Origin: Devosia sp. | GTDB lineage: Bacteria > Pseudomonadota > Alphaproteobacteria > Rhizobiales > Devosiaceae | NCBI RefSeq assembly: GCF_030689745.1 | Contig: NZ_JAUYGL010000007.1 | Coordinates: 1 to 64,000, forward strand | Length of the DNA: 64,000 nt | Reading direction: 5' to 3' | Part shown: in pieces, positions 37,351-46,295 of the stretch | How positions within the stretch are numbered: the first letter of the stretch is position 1 | How the letters are laid out: the number at the start of each line of letters is the position of its first letter | Program-made: the position numbers and the translations under genes | The notes under the pieces: model-generated | What the model was told of the DNA's origin: nothing | Seen by the model: only the letters and a program-made list of their open reading frames with translations | Databases searched by the model: none

Positions 37351-39009
37351 GGGCTCTGACTCACTCTCGATGATATTTGATGGCGAGGTGGTGCTGTTTT
37401 CCAAGAGGAATCAGCACCATGGCGATGAATATGCGGATTTCGTCCTTGATCCCGGCTGGACTGGTCGTCGAGAGCGTAACCGAGATAGAAGATGGCATCA
37501 TAGTTTTGGCGCGGGCGGCGGAACCTGAGAGGCCTTGCCCGCTGTGCGGAATTCGCTCAAGACGCATTCATAGCCGCTATGTCCGGACCGTTTCCGACCT
37601 GCCTTGTGCCGGCCGTCGGGTTGAACTTCGCTTTATGGCCAGACGTTTCGTTTGCGGTGCGCCATTCTGCCGGCGGAAGATCTTTGCTGAGCGCTTTGCC
37701 GATGACGTTGTAGCAGAGCGCTCACGACGGTCGTCGCGGCTGGAGTGCATAGTCCATCATCTCGGGGTGGCACTTGGAGGACGGCCGGCGGCAAGCTTGG
37801 CCCGGCGGCTGATGGTGCCCGTCAGCAACGATACGCTGCTCAGGGTGGTACGGCGCCGGGCCCGCCAGCCAACTCAGATTCTGAAGGTTGTGGGCATCGA
37901 TTACTGGGCCTGGCGCAAGAACCATCGGTACGGTTCCATCGTCTGCGACCTAGAGCGGCGGCGGATCATAGCACTGTTGCCCGATCGGGAAATCGCCACC
38001 GTGGCTGCCTGGCTCGCCGATCATCCGGAAATCGACATCGTCTCCCGTGATCGCGGTGGTGGCTATGGCGCTGCTGCAGCAAGGGCGCTGCCCCAAGCAA
38101 TCCAGGTTGCCGACCGCTGGCACTTGATGGAAAATGCCAGTGCTGCTTTTACCGATTCCGTGCGCAAGTCCATGCGCTTGATCCGGGCCGCAATTGGCGC
38201 CGCCACTACAATCAACCCCGAACTGCTGACCTCGGCCGAAAGGCTGCAATATGATGGCTATGTCCGGCGCGAGGAGATGAGCACGGCGATCCTCAAGCTT
38301 GCCGGCGAGGGTATTGCGATCAAGCAGATCGTCCGACTGACCGGCCACAGCCGGAAACTCGTGCGGCAGGTCATCCGCGGTCAACCCAACGAGATATTCC
38401 GGGTCCGACAGAGTTCGCTGGAACCTTGGTTGCTCTGGCTGGACGAGCAATGGCGTTCAGGCTGCTGCAACGGTGCCGAGCTGTGGCGCCAGCTGAGGGG
38501 AAAAGGCTTCCAGGGCTCCCTGCGCGTTGTGGGTGAATGGACAACGCGTCGCCGGAGAGCCGAGATGACCTCAGATCGGCAGTTGCACAGGGTGCCGTCC
38601 GCAAGAACCATCGCGCGGTTGATGACCACCGCCCGCGATCATCTGAGCAAGGCAGAAACCGTCACTGTCGCCGCCATCGAGACCGGCGTTCCAATGCTTG
38701 CAGAGGCGCGTCGGATCGTCGACGACTTCCACGTTATGATCCACAAGAAGGATGTCGCCCAGCTCGATCCGTGGATCGCCGAGGCCAGCCCCAGCCTGAT
38801 CGCCTCCTTTGCCAAGGGTGTCACCAATGACAAAGCCGCCATCCGCGCGGCGATCACCCAGCAATGGTCCAACGGCCAGGTCGAAGGGCAGATCAACAAG
38901 CTCAAGCTCGTTAAACGTCAGATGTACGGCCGCGCCAAGCTTGACCTGCTCCAGGCCAGACTTATGGGAGCGACATGATCCTGCGATCATCGAATGTGCG
39001 TCAGAGCCC
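37351..39009 (+). mobile_element. ISL3-family insertion sequence
   Basis: 1,659 bp bounded by 24-bp inverted repeats (37351-37374 and 38986-39009) that begin GGGCTCTGAC and end TCGATGAT, matching at 21 of 24 positions. GGCTCT ends are typical of ISL3. No 8-bp target duplication is visible; instead a 16-bp stretch next to the ends is present in inverted copies (see finding). The single transposase gene is intact. Confidence 0.9.
37419..38978 (+). CDS. ISL3-family transposase
   Basis: 519-aa DDE transposase. N-terminal zinc-finger region with PCPLCGIRSRRIHSRYVRTV, then CGAPFCRRKIFAERF; catalytic Asp in VVGIDYWAWRKNHRYGSI and in ADRWHLMENA, Glu in WSNGQVEGQINKLKLVKRQM. The product ends in the usual LVKRQMYGRAKLDLLQARLM. 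Start ATG 37419; an in-frame TTG at 37377 would add 14 residues. Reading frame unbroken, so the element may be active. Confidence 0.93.
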   Translation: MAMNMRISSLIPAGLVVESVTEIEDGIIVLARAAEPERPCPLCGIRSRRIHSRYVRTVSDLPCAGRRVELRFMARRFVCGAPFCRRKIFAERFADDVVAERSRRSSRLECIVHHLGVALGGRPAASLARRLMVPVSNDTLLRVVRRRARQPTQILKVVGIDYWAWRKNHRYGSIVCDLERRRIIALLPDREIATVAAWLADHPEIDIVSRDRGGGYGAAAARALPQAIQVADRWHLMENASAAFTDSVRKSMRLIRAAIGAATTINPELLTSAERLQYDGYVRREEMSTAILKLAGEGIAIKQIVRLTGHSRKLVRQVIRGQPNEIFRVRQSSLEPWLLWLDEQWRSGCCNGAELWRQLRGKGFQGSLRVVGEWTTRRRRAEMTSDRQLHRVPSARTIARLMTTARDHLSKAETVTVAAIETGVPMLAEARRIVDDFHVMIHKKDVAQLDPWIAEASPSLIASFAKGVTNDKAAIRAAITQQWSNGQVEGQINKLKLVKRQMYGRAKLDLLQARLMGAT

Positions 39010-39146
39010 TTATCCGGCGCCGATTGACACCATTATCGCTCCAACTTGGAAAATCGTGACGAACGGCGCTGTGATCGACCGGGAGATGAAGCGCGGATAT
39101 GGTTCGTGCAACACTAACTTGATTTGTTTTTCGGCAAGGCGTCGCC

Positions 39147-39377
39147 GTGCCCAATTACAAGGACGGCGCGATCGAAGCAGGATTTGCACTCGGTCCCGAA
39201 GACATGCATGGCATTTACCAAACCATCCGACGCAAAGTTCGCGCGCGGGAGCTGCTCCTGCATTCGCTAATCCCCGATGAAACCAACAGACGCGTTCTCG
39301 TCAACAGCACCAAAATCTCGCTCGAAATAACCCGTCGATGGCTTGCTTCTCAGTGGCAATCAACATGGGTCGCGTGA
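39147..39377 (+). pseudogene. Unrecognised ORF fragment
   Basis: A 76-codon frame (VPNYKDGAIEAGFALGPEDM...RRKVRARELLLHSLIPDE) with protein-like composition, lying between the ISL3 right end and the catabolic cluster. No family recognised, no RBS. The rest of 39010-39608 holds only the operator described next. Probably a leftover of a gene removed by the IS. Confidence 0.3.
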
Positions 39378-39566
39378 TGTTCGTCGATTGCTCATCACCA
39401 GTTCGGGATCGCGAAGAATGGAGAGTGCAGTGGCCTGTCTCGCCCCAGACGGGCCGCATTGGTTCGCTGCAATGACCGGCGCAAGTTCTTCCGCAGAGCG
39501 CTTTTATGTTCTTTGCGTCCCGCGGTCAAAGAATGTAGCCATCTGGGCGGCTTGACATATCGTAAT

Positions 39567-39579
39567 CTTGTCATACAAG
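39567..39579. promoter_or_regulatory. GntR (FadR-type) operator before the amidohydrolase operon
   Basis: Perfect dyad CTTGT-CAT-ACAAG, fitting the FadR-subfamily consensus TNGTNNNACNA. TTGACA at 39552 may be the -35 box of the promoter it controls. Same motif recurs before three other transcripts of the cluster. Confidence 0.7.
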
Positions 39580-39608
39580 AGAGCTCTGGTTTTTACGAGG
39601 GGGTCCAT

Positions 39609-40805
39609 GTGCGGGCGGCAGTTGTCAATTTGGGGTGCATCGTAAGCGGCGACTGGCGCAGGCCATTAATTGTCGGCGACAGCATCGTGATGCAGGATGG
39701 TTTGATTCAGAGCGTTGGCACCGTCGATGCTGCCGCGCTCGCTTCCTGCGATGTGGTGGTCGATGCCGGCGGAGCAACAGCCATGCCGGGGCTGATCGAC
39801 TCGCATGTCCACATCACCTTCGGCGACTACACACCGCGCCAAAAGACCGTGGGCTATCTCGAAAGCTATCTCCATGGCGGTGTTACCACATCGATCAGCG
39901 CCTCGGAGGTCCATGTCCCTGGCCGCCCGACCGATCCGGTGGGGGTCAAGGCACTGGCGATCGCGGCGCAGCGGTGTTTTGCCCATTACCGCCCTGGTGG
40001 CATGAGGGTGTGGGCGGGGTCGGTGATCCTTGAGCCCGGCCTTACCGAGTCCGACTTCGCCGAACTTGCGTCTGCCGGCGTCTGGCTTGCCAAGGCCGGT
40101 TTCGGGGCCTTTGCCGACCCAATGGAATATAAGCCGCTCGTCGCGATGGCACGAGCCTATGGCATGATCACCACCATGCATACGGGTGGCGCGTCGATCC
40201 CCGGATCGTCGCCAATCAATGGTGAGCACGTATTGGCGGTTGATCCGCATGTGTCCTTCCACATCAATGGCGGACCGGTCGCCATGCCGGATGGGCATTT
40301 CGAGCGCGTTGTGACCGAGAGCCAGGTGGCACTGCAGCTTTGCACGGCTGGAAATCTGCGGACGGCGCTGTTGTGCACGCGCCAGGCGCTGGCGCACGAT
40401 CAGTTCGACCGGCTGCTGATCGCGACCGACACCCCTACCGGCTCGGGCATCATGCCGTTGGGCATGTTCTATACCATCACCCATCTGTCGAGCCTGCTCG
40501 ATTTGCCGCCCGAAATGGTGATTGGCGCGGCGACGGGCAACAACGCCCGCGTTTATGGCCGCAATTCCGGCTTCCTCGAACCCGGCAAGGATGCCGACCT
40601 GGTGCTGATCGATGCGCCGCTTGGCGGTACGCAGGGCACCGCGCTGGGCGCACTGCGCCATGGCGATCCGGTGGCCGTGGGCGCCGTGTTCAGCGAGGGC
40701 GTGCCGCGCTTCGTCGGGCGCAGCCGCAATACTCCCGCACCCACGCGCGCCATCCGCGTCGCCGAGAACCGCCTGCCGCGCGACTTTAGCGGCGCTGCAC
40801 ACTAA
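39609..40805 (+). CDS. Amidohydrolase, enamidase-like
   Basis: 398-aa metal-dependent hydrolase. First metal site DSHVHITFGDY, then TTSISASEVHVPGRP, metal-site His in TTMHTGGASIPGSSPI and SFHINGGPVAMPD, Asp in LIATDTPTGSGIMPLG, and AATGNNARVYGRNSGFLEPGKDADLVLID. The EVHVPGRP and HTGG-IPGS blocks resemble enamidase of nicotinate fermentation, as I recall it. GTG 39609 is chosen for its RBS GAGGGGG. First gene of the catabolic operon; hydrolysis of a cyclic enamide or amide is inferred. Confidence 0.8.
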   Translation: MRAAVVNLGCIVSGDWRRPLIVGDSIVMQDGLIQSVGTVDAAALASCDVVVDAGGATAMPGLIDSHVHITFGDYTPRQKTVGYLESYLHGGVTTSISASEVHVPGRPTDPVGVKALAIAAQRCFAHYRPGGMRVWAGSVILEPGLTESDFAELASAGVWLAKAGFGAFADPMEYKPLVAMARAYGMITTMHTGGASIPGSSPINGEHVLAVDPHVSFHINGGPVAMPDGHFERVVTESQVALQLCTAGNLRTALLCTRQALAHDQFDRLLIATDTPTGSGIMPLGMFYTITHLSSLLDLPPEMVIGAATGNNARVYGRNSGFLEPGKDADLVLIDAPLGGTQGTALGALRHGDPVAVGAVFSEGVPRFVGRSRNTPAPTRAIRVAENRLPRDFSGAAH

Positions 40806-40827
40806 CCCAATTCCAAGGAGAAAGCCC

Positions 40828-42045
40828 ATGTCCGACAAGAATCGCGTGATCATCAGTGGCGGTGGCCCGGTGGGACTCATCTGTGCGCTGAGCCTGGCGC
40901 GACGGGGCGTGCCGGTCACGGTGTTGGAGCGCTTTTCGAGCCTGCAGGAAGACCCGCGCGCGGCCACGACTCATCCGGCAACGCTGGAACTTCTGGGGGA
41001 ACTAGGGCTCGAAGAGGAGGTGCGTGCGGCCGGTCTCGTGTCGCCGATCTTCCAGTTCTGGGATCGCCCCAGCGGCGAACTCGTCGCCGAGTTTGATCAT
41101 GCGCTGATCGCCGATGAAACGGCCTATCCTTATGTGGTGCAGTGCGAGCAGTTCAAGACGGCGCAGATCGTGCTCAAGCATCTGCAAGACGAGCCTTTCG
41201 CCGAAGTGCTGTTCGACCATGATGTGGTGAGCTTTGTCGCGCATGACGACCGCGTTGAGGTGACAGTCAAGACGCCTGATGGACAGCGCCAGTTCGAGGG
41301 CCGATATTTGGTGGGAGCCGATGGTGGACGATCGACGGTGCGCAAGGGCGCCAATATCGAGTTCGACGGCTTCACATGGGCCGAGCAGTTTCTGGTACTC
41401 AGCACGCCCTTCGACTTCGCAGCCAATCGCGGCTATAGCTTCCGCAGCTATTTTGCCGACCCGGATGAATGGTGCAATTGCTTCAAGGTGGCGGCCGACG
41501 GCCCGCCGGGCCTTTGGCGCACCGTGTTTCCCACGTCGCCCGACCAGACCGACGCCGAGCTCCTGTCCGATGAGGCGGTGCATGCGCGGCTGCAGCGGTT
41601 CTTTCCCAAGGACGGCGGCTATGAGATCGTGCATCGAAACCTCTATCGCGTGCACCAGCGCGTGGCCAAGACCTTCCGGCAGGGAAGGATCCTGCTCGCC
41701 GGCGACGCCGCGCACGTCAATAACCCGATCGGCGGCATGGGGCTCAATGGCGGCATTCAGGACGCGGTCAATCTGGGTGAGAAACTGGCGCGCGTCTGGC
41801 ACGGCGCGTCCGACGCGCTGCTCGATCTTTACGACTTGCAGCGCCGCAGCCTGACCGTCGAGTTCGTGCAGGCGCAAACCATTCAGAACAAGAAACGCCT
41901 GGAAGCCAAGGACCCCGAAGCCCGCAAGGCCAATCTGGACGAGTTGCGCCGCATCGCGGCCGACCCGGTCAGCGCCAAGGACTATCTCATGCGCGCTTCC
42001 ATGCTGGAGGCCAACCGTAAGCTCGCCGACCTGCAGGCAGCTTGA
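40828..42045 (+). CDS. FAD-dependent aromatic-ring monooxygenase
   Basis: 405-aa flavin hydroxylase of the PHBH/MhpA class using NAD(P)H and O2. FAD motif VIISGGGPVGLICALSLARRGV, second motif YLVGADGGRSTVRK, third GRILLAGDAAHVNNPIGGMG followed by LNGG. RBS AAGGAG precedes ATG 40828. Neighbours suggest it hydroxylates or opens a ring, possibly a pyridine- or pyrrole-type one. Substrate cannot be told from sequence. Confidence 0.87.
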   Translation: MSDKNRVIISGGGPVGLICALSLARRGVPVTVLERFSSLQEDPRAATTHPATLELLGELGLEEEVRAAGLVSPIFQFWDRPSGELVAEFDHALIADETAYPYVVQCEQFKTAQIVLKHLQDEPFAEVLFDHDVVSFVAHDDRVEVTVKTPDGQRQFEGRYLVGADGGRSTVRKGANIEFDGFTWAEQFLVLSTPFDFAANRGYSFRSYFADPDEWCNCFKVAADGPPGLWRTVFPTSPDQTDAELLSDEAVHARLQRFFPKDGGYEIVHRNLYRVHQRVAKTFRQGRILLAGDAAHVNNPIGGMGLNGGIQDAVNLGEKLARVWHGASDALLDLYDLQRRSLTVEFVQAQTIQNKKRLEAKDPEARKANLDELRRIAADPVSAKDYLMRASMLEANRKLADLQAA

Positions 42046-42072
42046 TCGGCATTCCCAACGAAAGAAACGAAA

Positions 42073-43545
42073 TTGCAGCAAGATTTCCGCGACAGCCCGC
42101 TGTTTCGCCAGCAGCTCTATATCGCCGGCTCCTGGGTCGATGCCCAGTCCGGCAAGACGCTGGAGGTTGAGGACCCGGCGACCGGCAAGGTGATCGGCAC
42201 CATTCCCAATGCCGGCGCCGCCGAAACACGGCAAGCAATCGAAGCCGCGCACGAGGCGTTCAAAAGCTTCAGCCGTACGACGGCCGGCGAACGGGCCGAG
42301 ATGCTGCGGCGCCTACACCAGCTCATTCTCGACAATCGCGATGAGCTGGCGGGTATCCTGACGCTGGAACAGGGCAAGCCTTTGGCAGAGGCCAAGAGCG
42401 AGATCAGCATGAGCGCCGCCTACGTGCTGTGGTTTGCCGAGGAAGCACGCCGCGTCTATGGCGAGATCATTCCCTCGCCCTGGCGCGAGCGGCGCCTGCT
42501 GGCGACGCGCCAGCCGATCGGCGTCGTCGGCGCCATCACGCCGTGGAACTTTCCATCCTCAATGCTGGCGCGCAAGATTGCGCCCGCATTGGCAGCAGGG
42601 TGCACCATCGTCTGTAAGCCGGCAACGCAAACGCCCTATTCGGGTCTCGCCTGGGGCGAGCTCTGCGCCCGGGCGGGTTTCCCACCAGGCGTTGTCAATG
42701 TGATCACTGGCTCAGCGCGCGAGATCGGCGGCGAACTCACTTCCAATCCGCTGGTGCGTAAAATCACCTTCACCGGCTCCACCGAGGTCGGCAAAGTGCT
42801 GCTCGGCCAGGCTGCCGAGACCGTCAAGAAGGTGTCGATGGAGCTCGGCGGCAATGCGCCCTTCATCGTTTTTGACGACGCCGATATCGATCGCGCGGTG
42901 CAAGGTGGTATTGACGCTAAATTTCGCAACACCGGACAGACCTGCGTCTGCGCCAACCGCTTCTATGTTCAGGCCGGTGTCTACGACACGTTCGTTACAA
43001 GACTATCGGCAGCGGTGGAGCGATTACGCATCGGTGCGGGTGTCGAAGACGGAGTGGAACTGGGGCCGCTAATTGACGCCGATTCTGTCGATAAGGTGGA
43101 AGAGTTGCTGACCGACGCCGTCGCCAAGGGCGGGCGGGTGATGACCGGTGGCCAACGGCACCCGTTGGGTGGCAATTTTTTCGAGCCCACCGTCGTCGCG
43201 GACGCTACTTCGAGCATGCGCTTTTCGCGCGAGGAGATTTTCGGGCCGCTGGCTCCGGTGTTCCGCTTCGAGACCGAAGAAGAAGCCATTCAGCTCGCCA
43301 ACGATACCGAATACGGGCTCGCCTGCTACTTTTATACCCGAGACCTGGGTCGCGCCTTCCGGGTGTCGGAAGCGCTCGATTACGGCATTGTGGGCGTCAA
43401 TGAGGGGCTCGTGACCACTGAGGTCGCGCCCTTTGGTGGGGTCAAGGAATCCGGCATGGGCCGGGAAGGATCGCGCCACGGTATCGAGGACTACCTCGAG
43501 ATGAAATACGTCTGCATGGGCGGTCTGGGTTTTCCAGTCGCCTGA
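42073..43545 (+). CDS. NAD(P)-dependent succinate-semialdehyde-type dehydrogenase
   Basis: 490-aa aldehyde dehydrogenase. General base Glu in SMELGGNAPFIVF, catalytic Cys in NTGQTCVCANRF, cofactor site ITPWNFPSSMLARKIAPALA. Sequence is of the GabD type. No suitable ATG near the start; TTG 42073 gives LQQDFRDSPLFRQQLYIAG. Would feed a ring-cleavage C4-C5 semialdehyde into central metabolism. Confidence 0.9.
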   Translation: MQQDFRDSPLFRQQLYIAGSWVDAQSGKTLEVEDPATGKVIGTIPNAGAAETRQAIEAAHEAFKSFSRTTAGERAEMLRRLHQLILDNRDELAGILTLEQGKPLAEAKSEISMSAAYVLWFAEEARRVYGEIIPSPWRERRLLATRQPIGVVGAITPWNFPSSMLARKIAPALAAGCTIVCKPATQTPYSGLAWGELCARAGFPPGVVNVITGSAREIGGELTSNPLVRKITFTGSTEVGKVLLGQAAETVKKVSMELGGNAPFIVFDDADIDRAVQGGIDAKFRNTGQTCVCANRFYVQAGVYDTFVTRLSAAVERLRIGAGVEDGVELGPLIDADSVDKVEELLTDAVAKGGRVMTGGQRHPLGGNFFEPTVVADATSSMRFSREEIFGPLAPVFRFETEEEAIQLANDTEYGLACYFYTRDLGRAFRVSEALDYGIVGVNEGLVTTEVAPFGGVKESGMGREGSRHGIEDYLEMKYVCMGGLGFPVA

Positions 43546-43570
43546 TGATCCGAACCGAGGAGAGTAGGTT

Positions 43571-44320
43571 TTGCCCGTGTTCGAATTGGTCATCGTCTTC
43601 ATCTGCCTGGCTTGCGGCGGAATTCTGAAAGGCGCGACCGGCGCAGGGGCACCGATCCTCGCCATTCCCGCCATGGCGGCGTTTCATGACGTACGCTTTG
43701 CCATAGTCATCATGACGGTACCGAACCTCGTTACCAATGTGATGCAGGCCTGGCAGAACCGGAAGCACCATTTGCGAGCCAGCTTCCTCGTACCTTTTCT
43801 GGTATCAGCGGCTGTCGGCGTGGTGCTGGGTACCTGGGCGCTGGTGGGGCTGGATTCGCGGACCCTGTCACTGGTCGTGGCCCTGGCCGTGCTGCTCTAT
43901 CTGGTGCTGCGGGTGACCAAGGCCAACTGGCAGCTGAGCGCGCCGCTGGCCGCGCGGCTGGCTGCGCCATTCGGGTTCGTGAGCGGTGTGGTACAAGGAT
44001 CGGCAGGTATCTCCGCGCCCGTCTCGCTGAGTTTTCTCAACGCCATGCAGCTCGACCGGCTGACTTTTATGAACACCGTGTCCTTGCTGTTTGTGACCTT
44101 CGTCACCGTGCAACTCCCGGCTCTGGCCTTCACCGGCGTGCTCACGTTCGGCGGCTTTCTCCTCAGCTGTGCGGCTTTACTGCCAATGTTGCTCGGCATG
44201 TCCTTTGGCACCTTTATAAGCCGGACCGTGTCGCGCGCGGCCTTTGACCGACTCATCATGCTGTTGCTGGCCGGCCTAGCCGCAAAAATGCTTTGGGACG
44301 TGCTGATCTATGTTAGATAA
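43571..44320 (+). CDS. TauE/SafE-family membrane exporter
   Basis: 249-aa inner-membrane protein with about eight hydrophobic segments. Family text: GGILKGATGAGAPILAIPAM near the start and the repeat FGFVSGVVQGSAGISAPVSL in the middle. Members export sulfite, sulfoacetate or other organic anions. TTG 43571 or GTG 43577 starts it behind GAGGAGAG. May move a product or substrate of the pathway. Confidence 0.85.
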   Translation: MPVFELVIVFICLACGGILKGATGAGAPILAIPAMAAFHDVRFAIVIMTVPNLVTNVMQAWQNRKHHLRASFLVPFLVSAAVGVVLGTWALVGLDSRTLSLVVALAVLLYLVLRVTKANWQLSAPLAARLAAPFGFVSGVVQGSAGISAPVSLSFLNAMQLDRLTFMNTVSLLFVTFVTVQLPALAFTGVLTFGGFLLSCAALLPMLLGMSFGTFISRTVSRAAFDRLIMLLLAGLAAKMLWDVLIYVR

Positions 44321-44337
44321 GATTGACGGACATATTA

Positions 44338-44348
44338 TTGTATGACAA
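44338..44348. promoter_or_regulatory. GntR (FadR-type) operator before the AA_synth-amidase operon
   Basis: Perfect dyad TTGT-ATG-ACAA, fitting TNGTNNNACNA, 31 bp before ATG 44380. It is the reverse complement of the core of the site at 39567. Confidence 0.7.
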
Positions 44349-44379
44349 ACATCTCTGAACCTTTAGCTGGAGCTGCCTC

Positions 44380-44949
44380 ATGGATCTCATAATCCGCCGC
44401 ACTTTAACACTGATCGACGACAAGCGGGTAGACGCAGGACGGCGCGCTGAGATGCCGCTGCGCAAGGTTGCGGTGATTTACATGCTCGAAAACCCCTATA
44501 TAGGCCGCTATGTGGAAGATCTATCGCCGCTGATCGAAGCCAGTGAAGGGCTGGGCCGGGACATGGCGCAAACGGCGCTCAAGGCGCTCGACGGCATGCC
44601 GGTGCAAAGCTATGGGAAGGGCGGGGTTGTGGGCCTTGGGGGCGAGCAGGAGCATGCCAATGCCCTCCTCACCACCACATTTGCTAATCCGTTTCGCGAA
44701 GCTATCGGTGGCGCCCAAGCCTGGATTTCCTCCATGACCAAGGTGGCGGCGCCGGGGGCGGTGATTGACGTGCCGATGAACTGCAAGGACGACGTCTATG
44801 TGCGTTCGCACTATGATGGCATGACGCTGCTCATTCCCGATGGTCCGATGCCGGACGAAGTAGCGATCATCTTCTGCATGGGCACGGGCGGTCGCATTAA
44901 TGCCCGCGTCGGTGGCCTGCGCTACGAAGATATTCCGGCCTCGGCATGA
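44380..44949 (+). CDS. Amino acid synthesis (AA_synth, DUF1185) family protein
   Basis: 189-aa protein of the AA_synth family: VAVIYMLENPYIGRYVEDLS, GKGGVVGLGGEQEHANALLT, AWISSMTKVAAPGAVIDVPM and CKDDVYVRSHYDGMTL. Biochemical function is not established; the family recurs beside amidases and ABC transporters in catabolic clusters. Stop overlaps the amidase start. Confidence 0.8.
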   Translation: MDLIIRRTLTLIDDKRVDAGRRAEMPLRKVAVIYMLENPYIGRYVEDLSPLIEASEGLGRDMAQTALKALDGMPVQSYGKGGVVGLGGEQEHANALLTTTFANPFREAIGGAQAWISSMTKVAAPGAVIDVPMNCKDDVYVRSHYDGMTLLIPDGPMPDEVAIIFCMGTGGRINARVGGLRYEDIPASA

Positions 44950-46295
44950 GCCAGCCTGCGGCGTCCCATCTAGTGCTGGAGGGCCCTCATGAACGGTACC
45001 AGTCTGGCGCCACGACGCCGACTGATGTGCTGGATGGCTATCTTTCGACCGTCTCGGCGAGGGAAGGTGAGGTCAAGGCCTTCACCGTCATCAATGGCGA
45101 TGGGGCAATCGCCGCGGCCGCAGCGTCGACAAAGCGCTGGGCGGAAGGCAAGCCACTCTCTGCGATCGACGGCATGGTGATCGGCATCAAGGATGTTATC
45201 GAAACTGCCGACATGCCGACCGGGCAGGGCTCGCCGATCTGGGAAGGCTTTCACACGAGGCGCGACGCTGCTTGCGTGCAGGCGCTGCGCGAAGCAGGCG
45301 CCGTGGTGCTGGGTAAGACCACGACAACCGAATTTGCAACGCGTCACAGCTTTGCCGATACCCGCAATCCGCACGACACAGCCCGTACGCCGGGCGGTTC
45401 CAGCAGCGGCTCGGCGGCTGCAGTCGGCGCTGGCATGCTGGATGGGGCGCTGGGGACGCAGGTCGTGGGGTCGATCCTGCGGCCATCGAGCTATTGCGGG
45501 GTCGTAGGCTTCAAGCCCAGCTTCGGCGCCCTCAACCGGGGTGGCGCCAATGATCAGCTGAGCCACAGTTGTCTAGGAACGATCGCCACGACGCTGAGCG
45601 GCGCCTGGGCGCTGGCAACGGCGATTGCCGAGCGAGTCGGCGGCGATCCCGGGCATCCGGCGCTGCGCGGCGACACCAAGCTTTCGGAGGCACGGCAGCC
45701 GCGCCGGCTGGCCTTGCTGAGGACAGCCGGCTGGTCGCAACTGGAGCCTGGAGCGCGCGCGGCGCTGGATGCGGAACTGCGCCTGTTGCAGGGTGCCGGG
45801 GTGGAGATTATTAGCGACGCGAAGGACACCGACCTCGCCGCTCTGGAAACAGCGTTGGCCGAGGCCTGGCCGCTGACGGAACGCATCCTGTCTTGGGAAT
45901 TCTGCTGGCCGCTGCGCAGCTATCCCTATGGGCAACTGAGCCCGATCATGCAGGCGCGCTTATCCGCGGGCCTGGAAATGACCCTCAATGACTACGAAGA
46001 GGCCCTAACACGGCGCGCGACCATTCGGCAGGCTTATGAGCGCGTCGCGGAGCGGGTGGACGGTTTTGTCACCCTTGCTGCGACGGGCGCGGCGCCGCGG
46101 CTCGACGACACGACTGGCAGCCCGGCCATGAATGTTCCGGCCTCGCTCCTTGGCGTGCCGGCCGTATCGCTACCGATCCTCAGCGATGGCGGCCTGCCGC
46201 TCGGCCTGCAACTGATCGGCAGCAGGGGCGGGGACGCTGATCTGATGGCTCGGGCCCGCTGGCGCCTCGAGCTCAACGTCAACGGAGTTTGCTGA
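44946..46295 (+). CDS. Amidase (amidase signature family)
   Basis: 449-aa Ser-cisSer-Lys amidase. Catalytic Lys in VIGIKDVIETAD, signature TPGGSSSGSAAAVGAGM with cis-Ser, nucleophilic Ser in the block ALGTQVVGSILRPSSYCGVV (the usual GxDxxGSxR here has Val-Gly-Ser-Ile-Leu-Arg), C-terminal SLPILSDGGLPLGLQLIGSR. Hydrolyses an amide to acid and ammonia. Overlaps neighbours on both sides, so co-translated. Confidence 0.9.
   Translation: MSQPAASHLVLEGPHERYQSGATTPTDVLDGYLSTVSAREGEVKAFTVINGDGAIAAAAASTKRWAEGKPLSAIDGMVIGIKDVIETADMPTGQGSPIWEGFHTRRDAACVQALREAGAVVLGKTTTTEFATRHSFADTRNPHDTARTPGGSSSGSAAAVGAGMLDGALGTQVVGSILRPSSYCGVVGFKPSFGALNRGGANDQLSHSCLGTIATTLSGAWALATAIAERVGGDPGHPALRGDTKLSEARQPRRLALLRTAGWSQLEPGARAALDAELRLLQGAGVEIISDAKDTDLAALETALAEAWPLTERILSWEFCWPLRSYPYGQLSPIMQARLSAGLEMTLNDYEEALTRRATIRQAYERVAERVDGFVTLAATGAAPRLDDTTGSPAMNVPASLLGVPAVSLPILSDGGLPLGLQLIGSRGGDADLMARARWRLELNVNGVC

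Noticed and set aside
37343..39017. Target-site duplication of the ISL3 element
   Set aside because: The 8 bp on each side (TCCAATAG and TTATCCGG) do not match.
39666..42252. Long antisense frames (over 400 codons) opposite the amidohydrolase and monooxygenase genes
   Set aside because: They mirror GC-rich codon use of the real genes, have no family motifs and no RBS.
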